This document shows, in pieces, positions 37,712-49,700 of a stretch of DNA of 64,000 nt. The translations under genes and the position numbers were made by a program. The first letter of the stretch is position 1. Each line of letters begins with the position of its first letter. The notes under the pieces are model-generated. The model did no database searches and was not told the origin of the DNA. It was given only the letters and a program-made list of their open reading frames with translations. Origin of the DNA: Acanthochromis polyacanthus (lineage: Eukaryota; Chordata; Actinopteri; Pomacentridae); assembly GCF_021347895.1 (NCBI RefSeq), contig NC_067129.1, positions 33,393,690 to 33,457,689 of the forward strand. The letters are read 5' to 3'.

Positions 37712-40700
37712 TGGGGTGGGGGGTGGGGGGTGGGGGGGGGGGGCAAGTTGCCCCATACTTTTCGCTAGCTGAGCTGCGAAGCTGCCTGCCTGGCTAAATA
37801 CTGGAGCTATGTGGAAAATTCATTTCTCCATCACTCACATGTATGAAATGACAAATGAAAACAGACCCCAGGTTGAAAAAAAAACGAAGTTCCCCTTTAA
37901 CGACTTCATAAAGGAGGGACAGGAGGTCATCTTACACGTTTTACTGACCAACATCATCACAACGATGACGGTAAAACTACCATGGTTCTCCACCACCCAC
38001 TCCTTTATTGTGACACTTCCGGCAACGTTCTTCTTCGTGGCTGCATTTACAAGCCTACGGAAGCCTCACAGGATTACAGTTAAGTCGAACAATTTAACCA
38101 TTTCACTTTACAATCACATATCAATTGTCTGCAGTCCAGCAACAAAATGATTATTTCCTAAACTATAACAACATTGCAAAATGGCGCTTACACAAGATGT
38201 GAAACCGTAGGGCAAAAGAAAATGGAGCAAACCAACAACTGGAAGCAACAAACTGAACTTCTGCTTCTATTAACGTTTGCTAAAACCCTGGATTACATTC
38301 CATTATTGGTGAGTCTCTAAAATCTAACATTAAAGTCTGTGTTGTATGCAGTAACTTTTTATTTTTATGGACATTTCAATTTGCAATAGATTTTAAAAAG
38401 TAGGACTAAGTAAATGAAAAAAATGATTGTGTCAGAAAACTTTTTAGATATTGGTCTAAAAGTTTTTAGACCAATATCGGTGCTAAAATATCAAATAAAA
38501 GTCTATCCTGAATCCTTTAACATAACTTTGAGTACCTAACTTCTGTGTGTCTATCTGGTAAGATGACTGCTTGCTGTGTTGAAACTAATATGTAAATATT
38601 AGTAGGAGTTCTACCAAAAAGTGAACAGAATCTTCATTGAGATGTGAAGCTGTAACATTCAGTTGCAGTCAGATTAACAAAAACGAGTATATGTCTGCTG
38701 TAGTGGATGGTTTAATCTTTGCATACCATTGGATCCTTTCCCGTAGAACGCCCCCAGCACCACCAGGTCAGCCGTGTCCGCCATCGCCCCTTCATTCAGA
38801 TAGTCCTTCTTCACTTTCAGCCAGTGACGTTTCCCCGGCTCGTAGCTGCCCTGAGAGACAAAAATAAAATAAACCCTCTGATGAACCCCAAAATGACACC
38901 ATTTATCAGAAAAGCAGGAAACTGTAAAAATGGAACGAGCTTTCAGCTTTGCGACAGTTGTTGAAGTCACCATTGTCGCCTTAAAATTCTTCTAGCCATG
39001 GTTGTGTTGTTTCTATAGAAGTGTGTTGTGGAAATCTGGATGAGCAGTCCTATCAACAGTCAAGGCGTAACAGTATTTGTCTTTGTAGTTTATCACAGAA
39101 TAAAAGGAGTAACAACGAATAATAAAGAAGGGAAAATGCAGAGTGAATATTCCAGCTGACGGGCAGAGCTCCGACACTAGGCTCATGTTCAGAGATCTGA
39201 CCAAGACTCAAACAACAAATGAAAACTTAGTATAGTATCTGTCTTTCACACAGCACAGCTTTGCCTTTCATGAAGACAACAGAGATCCTCAGCTGAAGAG
39301 TCTCATGGTTATTAGACGTCAGTGCTTCACACTGGTCACCACATTACCACATACTAAAACAGTGGAAAACATATTATGTGCTCTGATTAACAGTCATGCC
39401 CAGACTTGTTTGTGATTGTCACATTGCAAATACAACTGATCAAAGCACAAATGAAATTTTGCTACAGCAAGGTGCAGGGCTTCAGTGAAAAATGAGCAAC
39501 CGGGAGCAAACAAAACACCCAAAAATTGCTTGGTTGCTTGGTGTTTGGAGGGTTAAAAACAGTCATCAGCTTGTCTCAACTGGAAATGTAATGAGCAATA
39601 AAGCAACTCACCTTTATGTCTTTTAGCACCAGACCTTCCAGTCCCTCCCTGATGACACGAGTGATCATCTCAGCCAGATCTCCTGCCCTCTGACACACAG
39701 ATATATGTAACAAAGTGAGCTACAGCTGTACACTGAACATACATCAGAAAACTGAACTCAGAGTTCCACTTACAGTGACGTGCTTCATCTCTGAGAACAG
39801 GATCCTGTTGGGGACTTCAACCATGTTGTCATGGAGGAACTTCCTGCGTTCACTCAGAGGCCTGGGGGACATGATGGAAGTTCATGAGCCAGACTGTACA
39901 ACTTATAATTATTTCAGTGAATAGAAATGTCTTGGTTGGAATGTACTGCATGTTAATAATTAAAAGCAAGACATAAAAAAGCCCTTTATATCAGGGTGTT
40001 TCAAGGTTCGAGATATTAAATTTAAAATCTTTTAAGACCATATTTTAATTCTACTGACATGTTCAGAAGGTATAAAACTTTTGTAGCACCCTGGCTGCTA
40101 ATTCAAGATCATTTTAACTGAGTTTTAGTTGCAGTAAAGTTAGTTATTACAGCTACACAGCTAATGTTTCTATGAGCTACATCCTCCCACAAAGTTTAAC
40201 CAACATACTCAAAAAATAACACACAAAGAATAGACTCCTGATCAGTTTTCACAAAGCAGCACTAAAAGTGATCCACCATCTCTATATGTTCCCAGTTTAA
40301 ACTTTGAGTACAACTGAAAGTTCTCAGATTTATCCTCTTTTCTCCAAACGAGGCCTGCAGCTAATCAAAGGTGATGCAATCCAACGCTATCTGACAGGGG
40401 TCAGTAATGTTTCATGAAAACTAAGTAGCATTTGCAGCGTTTTTAAGACCTCTAAAAGATGGATTGAAAGACTTCATAGCAATTTTCCGGGGCGATTAGG
40501 GACTTAATTTTTCATCATTTAATTTTGGCTTTAAAGAGTCCGCAGGCAGCCTGTTACACGAAGCCTGGTTCTCACATGAATGTGAATTTGGAATGATGTG
40601 AAGGGTTGTTCTCAAAGTCTTTCATCAGTCCGAAAAATGCAAAAAGATACATTCAAATAGACTGAAATTAACATGGGACCTCCACTAGGGCTGAAACGAT

Positions 40701-43700
40701 TCTTCAAGTTATTCGACTGATTCGATCACTAAAATTCTTTGAGGCCACATTCTCTGAATCAAGGCTTTGCTTAATCCACTGCATACTAGACCCTAGGCCA
40801 CTAACTGGACTCACACTTCATCCTATATAGATCTAGACCTATAATCAAAAAACTTAATGGGATTTTAAATTTGACAGGATGTTTCTATTTTAACCAGTGC
40901 AGCTTCTCTAATGTTAACAGCGTTTAGCAGATCAGAGACTGAACTACAAAGACAGTTCAACATAGTCAGGCTTTCTTTGTGTGAGTCGACTCGACAAAAA
41001 CTGAAACCTCAGTCAGAGTTAACAGGTATGAAGGTGGTTTTCAACTTTCTTTGTCGCAACAGACTTTCTGCTTCAAACTCATGCACACAAACAGGAGCGT
41101 TTAACGATCATTCGACTCGTTTCCTGCACAAAATGAAATGATAGTGTTCAGCTGCTTCAGTCAACAGGTTGTTTTAATGGACAACAATGAGGAACATAAA
41201 ACATTTTTGATGGTAAAAAGCTGCTGCTGGAAATATGTAAGACACGAATGCTGGTAGAAAACTGTGAAACATGCGTGAATATATTTAACTTACTGATTAA
41301 TGCAGCAGCTTATTCCTAACAGACAGCTGCACAATAAATCTGTCAAACTTCAGATATTTAAACATGATATTCTACTGAAGTGCATGTCGGTCTGACACTG
41401 TCTCATAATGAAGGAAATCACTTTAATTCGTGGTCAAATCAAAGTGAAAATAAAGTTACTGACTGAATATTATCTGTAACACTGGAAACTTCCCCTGACA
41501 TGTGGAGCCATAAAGGATCATTATCTTAATAAATATTGATAATCAGTTTTCTTATTTGTGTTCTATCAGCTGCAGTAGCTGCAGTTTAAATGGACCAAAC
41601 AGAAAAACATATTTATGTGATTTCTGCATCACCAATTGAATACATGTTGGGTTCCCATGGCTTTAATGATTAGTTGAATACCCCTGTACTATACTATATA
41701 TGTACAATACCCCTGTACTATATTATAGATGTATAATACCCCTGTACTATACTATAGATGTATAATACCCCTGTACTATACTATAGATGTATAATACGCT
41801 GTAGATGTCCGCTCATGTTCCACCAGGACGGTTATTTCTGTTGCACAGCGCGCTCACGTCCTCTTTTGATGCTGTAACGTGCATGCCAACGCAGAATCCA
41901 ATTACTCGATTACACGCCAGAATACTCAATTACCAAAATAATCAATAGCTGCAGCCCTAATCTCCACATAAAACCATAATCCAAACACACAGAAAATCAC
42001 AAAGACAGAACCGATGACTCAGTCAAACTGTTTGCTAAAGTTTGGTCGTAGCATCTTATTCACGGCTGCACTCATCTTATCAGGGGTTATTGTTTGTGAA
42101 ATGGAACACAAACTTGTTTTTAAAGAAGGGTGGAGCAACAACAAAAGACATTACCTCTCCATGAGACTCACACCGTTGAAGTAGATACAGTCGAAAACAA
42201 ACAGGCACACGTTGGCATCTTGAAAGGCAGCTTTCTGAAGGGAGAGCAAAGTCCCAAGTGTGACAACAATGACTGGTCGAAAAGCTGCTTGACAAATTTG
42301 TTCTGCCGGGGGGGAAAAAAAGAACAAATTGGTTGTGGTGTTCTCACCTTGTGTACCCCCAGGGTCCCGAAGGGCAGGGGTTTACTGGTCTTTGTGTCAA
42401 TTAGGAGGACTTCAGCATCCAGGATCATACTGTGGCCGCCAGGAAAAGCCTGAGGGATGTAGTTCTTGAAATGTGCCACCTGAAACACAGCGTTGACACA
42501 CAAACAGGAGGTTTGCTTACAGAGCACAAACAAAAAAGCATTTCAAAGAACTATTCCAACAAGATCTGAGAGACTGGCACCTCCACTGGCCTCTAATAGG
42601 ATAGACTGTAAAAGCAATTTATCGAACACCTGAGGCACATTATTTTCAACTTGATGCAGATTAAAAATGTTAAAAAGTATAGATGAAATGTCAGATTGAG
42701 TCTTCATCATCTGAGCCTGTGTCCTCCTTCCTTTTTCCTCGTAGTCTTTAGGGAACGAGCTACACAGTTCTGCCGCTTTACCATTTATCAGAATAAAAAA
42801 CATTAGGAAAGTTGGACTGTTGTAATTACACTCCACTCCCACCTCCACAGAATGCTAACCTAACATTAACATAAATTGCCTAATTACAGTGGCAGAGGGT
42901 GCATAATCAGCCGTTTAGCTGATGGGCTGCATTTACAAGGCTGGTCACACGAGGCAAAATGTCTGCAGCCTCCGGGTCAGAGCGCTAAAACTGGTCCAGA
43001 GACACCATAAAGAGCAGGTTTTACAATATCAGAAACAGAAAGCAAAGCGTGAACTTCTACGTCTGAGATGAGAGATGGCTTATGCAGATCCTGTTTAAAA
43101 GCCATAATACTGCTTCTCTCTTGTTCTCAGCGGTCCTCACTTTGAAGAGCGCTGCGAGGGATGTTTAGTGAGCGCTGCAGCAACATCTAGTGGTTTAAAG
43201 GCGCTAATGAATGTGATGCGGAGCTGTGTATCCCCGCATGTAAAAGGCTCTCGATGTCATGCTGAGAAAGCAAAATGCTGGAAAATCGCTGTGGGAAATG
43301 TCGGAATTTCACGCCGGGAAAATACCTTTAAGCCGCTAATCCTGCAGGGGCAAAACCTGAAGACATTCCATGCTGATGTGCATTGTCATACTAATGAGTA
43401 AATAGCTTCACGGGCTGTGAGCCTGCGCGTTTGCATTTGTGCTGCCTGCGATAAGACTGACTTTGTGTGGCAACACCGGCTTGAGGCTGCGGCTGAAGTA
43501 GCTGAAGACGTCTCCGTCCTTGTGGACCTGCACGCGTTCTCCATCGTACTTGATCTCCGAGTACATCCCGTTAGGGCACTTCTTCATGGCGTACTCGACT
43601 GATTTACATGCCTCTGCCTGAAATCACAAAAGGAAAATACAAACATTTCAGCAAAGAACCAAATGCGTACGAAAAGAATCCCCTGAAAGCAGACTTATAC

Positions 43701-46700
43701 CACCGTTCAAAAGTTTAGGGTCACTTAGAAATGTCCTTATTTTTGAAGGAAAAGCGGTTTTTTTTTTTCAATGAAGATAACATTAAATGAGTCAGAAATA
43801 CAATCTGGACATTGTTCGTGTGGTAAATGACTATTCTAGCTGGAAAATCCCATTTCCAGCAACCATCACTCCTGTCTTCTAATGCTACATTGTGTTAGCT
43901 AATGGTGTTGAAAGGCTCATTGATGATTAGAAAACGCTGGTACAGTTATGTTAGCACATGAATAAAAGTGTGAATTTTCATGGACAACATGTAATTGTCT
44001 GAGTAACCCCAAATTTTTAAATGGTAGTGTATATATTGAACTTCTCACAGATTTATTACATGTAGGTTACCAGCTCTGGTCATCATTCTGTCCGTAACAT
44101 CAACACATTCACCAGATTTCCTTCACAGAAAGAAAGCATTGAGGGCATTTCAAGTGTGCTCACATTTGGTTCCACCTCCAAGTACAGAGATGGGATAATA
44201 CCTGATGATAAACAGATTGCATGTGATGTCCAAAAATAAGGCCCACTCGTTGCATCTAGGTTTGAGTTTTTCATTAAGTAAAGAGCAACAACTATAAACA
44301 AGACAGTAACAAGGCCAGTTCTTTGCTCAGCAATGCTTCATCATGAGATTTGTGGACTTTTGTTTGTGTCGGTGTTCTTGAAAACCTAATTAATTCCTTT
44401 CAATATTGCACCGATATATGGTCTAGTAATATTGCATTGCTGCATTAATCGATATGGCTGTGCTGACAATGTGTCTGCACAGTCACCTGCTGCTCTGCTC
44501 GCGCTACGCTAACATAATTTCACAGAGCACCAGGCTAAATTACACTTGTCCAAACTCAGTTCAGTTGTTTTTCCTTCCTCTTCCTAATGTGTCTGCTGGA
44601 TATACAGCAGCATAGGGTGACGTGGCTCTTCATCTTTTGGAAGCTAATGTGAAGGAAAGAAAAAGTTAAGACTGATAGCACTGAAGTTGTGCGACTGTGG
44701 ACCGTCGGGAAATTGAGCTGTGCTACTCATAATGTAAAATGTAATATAGACACAGGGAAATTCCATTCTCTTTAATGAAGTTTAATTAAAAGTCTCCTGC
44801 ATAATGTGCAATTTAATGTTCTGTGGGATTTTTGGAGTTCTACTTGAAGCCTTTGAGCAAATATTAATAAAGAGGTTCAACAGTCTTTAAAGTAAAGACA
44901 AATGCATTAAATTACCACTACTCATATTTTTTGTTTCATTATCTGTACCTCATTTTATCTCTTTGAAACCAAACATAGTATAGCAGCAATTACTGCCATT
45001 TACTGGAAATCTATGACCACTCTGTTCCAGCAGATAAGCCATGCACCTTGCTCTAAAGCAAAAAGAGTTTATTCTACTGCTTTGTACAAAATGTATTATG
45101 AATCAGCGATTAAAGAGTCTATATCAGGGGTCGGCAACCTTTAACACTCAAAGAGCCATTTCGACCCGTTTCCCACAGAAAATAAAACACCGGGAGCCAC
45201 AAAATCCTTTTGGCATTTAAAATGAAGACAACACTGCATATATCGCTTTTTTACCTCTATGCCCTTGTTAATCAGTCGTGATTAATTAATTACAAAGCCT
45301 CTAATTAGATAGATTCATTTTTTAAATTGTGTCCTTCCACTAATATTTATCTTACCATGTTAATGTCATTTTTGCTCCTGGACCTCAAATGTTATGTAAT
45401 GTTAGCTGGAAATCAATATTTTGCGAATGTCTATTTAACTTGTAAAATCTATTTATCTATTTATCTTAAACTAATAACTTTTCTCCGGTAAGTCGCTGCC
45501 CTATTTTCCAAGACGACACTCCTCTGACTCTCTGACCTGCTGCCTGGATGCTGGCCGTGTTCTTGCGAGTAACGTGTATTACCCTATCAAAGAGTACATA
45601 CTGAGCAAGACAATTATCCGTAGCTTACCTTAGTACTCACGAGTACTTTTGACTCAAAGACCAGACGTGTCTTTCTTGGAGTGGAGCTTTAATATACAGG
45701 CTTGCCATTCTTGAGTACAAAACGATGTGAAACTACAGGCGTTGCTTCTCCATGTTCTCTGCATCAACTTTGCACTCTCATGTCCCAGGGGAAAACCGCA
45801 GCACATCCGGTGGAGTGACACGTCAAAATAAGAGCGGTAATTTCACAATATAAAACTCTATATTAAAATGCATTGAAAGGCACCTGAAAGGCAGAACAAT
45901 TTATTTTCCAAAGTTACAGGGAGCCAAAACAGAGGGCTGAAAGAGCCGCATGCGGATCCGGAGCCGCGGGTTGCCGACCCCTGGTCTATATTCTGCACAT
46001 TTACAGGTGTGTCGTTTTATTTCTTGGGTCTACTAGAATATATTTGTATGTTATTATGCTGAAAAAAACACATCATTTTTCTCATCCTGTAATGGCTGTA
46101 ACACCTTTTCTCTCAGTCTGTTTGAAACACTCCGTTTTAGTTCCTGTGTCTTATGTCTGGTCTTATTGGTTAGCTGGGAAAAACAGATAACGTTGGTTGG
46201 TTACATACCATATCCATAGATTTATAAGTTTACACAGTTTCCATGTAGCTCTATTAGAGGTGCCTCTAGCTAGGAAATAAAGGCAGGCTACAAGGAAGCT
46301 GCTCATTCTTTGTTTGTGGACCAAATTAGCCACTGAACAGGCGTTATGCTAATGCACTGCATGATGATGTAAGTAAGTGAAGGAAGAAAAGCTTGGATTT
46401 AAAACAAAGCATTTCTGTGGGAGAACAGCTCCCTTTAGATGTGTAAATACGAGGGCTGGGACTTTGAAGCGTTAATTTCAATTAATAAATGACAGAAAAT
46501 ATAACCCGTTAAGAAAAATAACGCATTTAATTGCACATTTCTCAGTTCCCTAATTTCTGGTAACCTTGCCAGCAAGTTGATTTCTCACGATATTTGTGAG
46601 TTCACAAATCTCTCAAGAAACCATCTTGCACCGCTCCCACATTCACTGTTCGTACAGAGCCAAGTTGGCACGGGCCAATCACGCAGCAGTATTCGTGTGT

Positions 46701-49700
46701 GGGGCGGGATATCCGGGTGTGAAGACGACACCAAGCGCCAGTAGATCAAAACAAACATGGCAACGGAGGACAACGATCGTGTAGATGCTGCTATTAAGTC
46801 AGTTTTAGCTGAATCTCCTATCGCTTCTTTGAAGGAAGAACAACGAGAGGCGCTTTGCGCATTTCTGGATGGTAAAGATGTTTGTGCTTTTTTACCTACG
46901 GGTTTTGGTAAGAGTTTAATCTACCAATTGGCTCCGCTCGTTGTGAAGATCCCGCGACTGGCTAAAAACAAACCTGTCAGAGGCGGGACATACTGTTGCA
47001 TTGTCCAATCTGTGCCTCTTTCCCCCGAACGGATTTACATGGAGCGGTCCCAGATTGATATTGTGGAGTACTATCAAGTACTACACAATTATTAATCTGG
47101 CTATTGCCAGGTTAAATTTCTGGCACACTGCTAACACTCATGCTCACTCCAGCCCAGTAGGTGGCGGTAATGAACCTAATGTCTGTTTGTCAGCCATGAA
47201 GAAGATACAGAAGAAATCTGGTGAATAGTGAAGGAAGACGAGACCGCATTGAGCATGTTGGGAAGTGCTTGAATTTCCAAAAAGTGATAAAATGTTGAAT
47301 ATAATCGCTATAATTGGACTTTGAGTTTGCAGTAATCTGTGAATTAAAATGCCACAGATAAATATAAATGAAACATTAACATTTTTGTTGTTTCAGTTCA
47401 CGTAAATGTCCATTCATCAATTCAGTCGACAACCGAAAAATTTTGCTTATTCTCAAATATTGCTATTTGCCGAAATGTGATTAATCACAATTAATTAATT
47501 ACAAAGTCTCTAATTAATTAGATAATTCTTTTTAATCACATCCCACCACCAGTAAATATCTCTATTTTTTCTTTACTTGTTTTATTATTCTCTTTTTCTT
47601 ATTCCTGGAGTGACACCAACAGCCGAAACCAAATTCCTTGCATGTTGTGGACAAAATAGGTCATTAAAGCTGATTCTGATTCTTTGGCAAGGACTTTGGG
47701 ATTTATAACTCTGCAGACCTTTTACATGCACAGAAACACTATAACAAACAAAAGGAAAGGAGAAAAAACTCCAAAAGCATAACATTAGCTCTTTAAACTA
47801 AGTGCTTGAAGAACACATCATTTTATCTATCTCGTGTGTCTTAAGTGACCTATGAGGTCAGAAACATCTGATGTCATCAGTAGGTTATTGTGCAATAACT
47901 TGTTTTTAAACAAGTAAACACAGTAACGGTAGTGATTAACCCTTTAAGCTTCAGTCAATTCCAGCCGTTTTCAGTACAAAAAAATCGCTAATATTCTATT
48001 TATAAATAAAAAAAATTACGAAAAATACAGGGAATATTGGACGGGCATCGCGAGGTGCATTTCCTTGAAAATGACCGATTCGGGGATTTTATACCGACTT
48101 CAGGACATGTTTTGGACAAAATAGTTTACTGGCTTGTGTCATCTGGATGTAAAAGGTTGGATTATGGCCGTTTTTTGGGGAATCTTTTTTTTGTGTGTAA
48201 TAATGAACCCGGAAATGTGAGTCGCGCTGTGTACGTTGAAGCCGTGTATAGAGAACGGATGGATGAATATTCGTTTTTGTCGGACAAATGTGTTTTTCTC
48301 ACCCGCTGTGGTAATCGCATCTGAAAGTGGTTTATACCGGCGGATTCATGAGAATCTAAGCTTTCCATCGGTGTATAGTGTTTGTATAATCGTGTTTGCA
48401 GCCGTCGGACATTCTTGAAATTCCTATGCAAATTAGTAGGTGTACCGCCGGCGGTACACTGAAGCTTAAAGGGTTAAAATAGAATGTTTTTGTCACTGTG
48501 CTTTTCTATAAAGCTCTTTTGAACGCAGTCAGAAACTTTCTTTTCTGTTTTTAAGCCAAATTACCTCAAACTGTGCCTCACGTTACAATGGATCAAACAT
48601 GTCACCACATAAAGACTCAAAGAGAGAAATGGGGAAGAACCACTGCATATAAATATGGCACAGTTTAAAGGTGTTACTCACCAACATGGGCTGGACGGGG
48701 GTCATAAGCGTGGCCTCCACAGTGAGGAGTTTTCTGGGTCCCGAACCATTGGATGCCTCCTGCTGATTCCTCAAAACTCTTTCAATTACATCACCCAGGT
48801 TACGGGAAGCCTTGAAGGCATCATAAGCATTTGGATCCACAGCATCCAAGCTGCATAAAGAGGCAATAATGAAAGGTTGGTATAAAAAAAATACAAAAAA
48901 AAACAAGCTCTTTCTGTGGTGTGTTGATAGAACACAGTCACTTACACGTGTTTTGCACCAGCATTCATCTTCAAGTCGTGCTTAATTAGACGAATGATGC
49001 ATTTCAGGTCATTACTGGTGCATCTGTGATGAAGAGGGAATGCAAATGATCACCCGGGTAAAAGCAGAAGGGCATATGCTGAAGTATTACAGCATTTAAG
49101 AAGCAGAAATCTAAAGGTTTAAGGGCTCCAAATAACATTACTGAAGTGGAGACTATACACTGATAAGATTACTGGCAAACAATTCACAGAAACTGTGCAA
49201 TTTCAGACAACCTGCTTCATTCCAGTCATTTTGAAGATAAATGCTTTAAAAGTCCTTCTAAAAGAACTGATTAAAGGACTCCAAAAAACTCATCTTGGAA
49301 TGTCAAAGTTAGATATTTAGAAGCTGTTTCCATGAAAATGATCCCTTTGTGCTTTAATTGCTTAGACATAAATCTATACCACTGCTTTCTCCAGAATGTG
49401 CACCCACGCTCCTTCTCCTCCATAGCAGTAGCTCACCTACAACTCTACTAAAACACTGTAAAACTACTGTAGGCTGCACAATAGCAAGATGTAATATTAG
49501 CACAATTCAGACTTGTACAAGGACTCAAAAGTTTAAGGTCACTTTGAAATGTCCCTATTTTTGAAAAAAAAAAAAGCATTCTTTTCAATGAAGATAACAT
49601 TAAATGAATCAGAAATGCAGTCTAGACATGCTAATGCTGTAAATGACTATTCCCGGAAATGGCACATTTTAATGGGGTACAGAGGCCCATTTCCAGCAAC

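Larger units (their letters stand above)
36760..38720. other. LIG3 intron 13: mostly unclassified sequence
   Basis: It holds a GT/G-rich tract (37666-37743), a 32-bp palindrome (38447-38478) and an open frame at 37809-38150 (+, 113 codons) without recognisable domains. The frame has no splice or promoter context and I do not consider it a gene. Confidence 0.45.
46452..47551. mobile_element. hAT-like non-autonomous element carrying a gene fragment
   Basis: The left end is AGGGCTGGGACTTTGAAGCG, and the right end ends in TTTTTAATCACATCCCACC. The subterminal regions are rich in TTAATTAATTACAA-type words at both sides, typical of a known fish hAT group. The terminal repeats are short and diverged, so the exact ends are uncertain by a few bases. 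Between them lie a CCAAT/GC-box segment, a RecQ-like helicase 5' fragment and a CTCF-like motif. No hAT transposase is present. Confidence 0.6.

Noticed and set aside
37809..38150. 113-codon + strand frame in LIG3 intron 13
   Set aside because: No motif, no promoter or splice evidence; composition is like the intron.
48037..48324. 95-codon frame in the piggyBac MITE
   Set aside because: It starts at TTG, and the second MITE copy has frame breaks, so there is no sign of protein selection.
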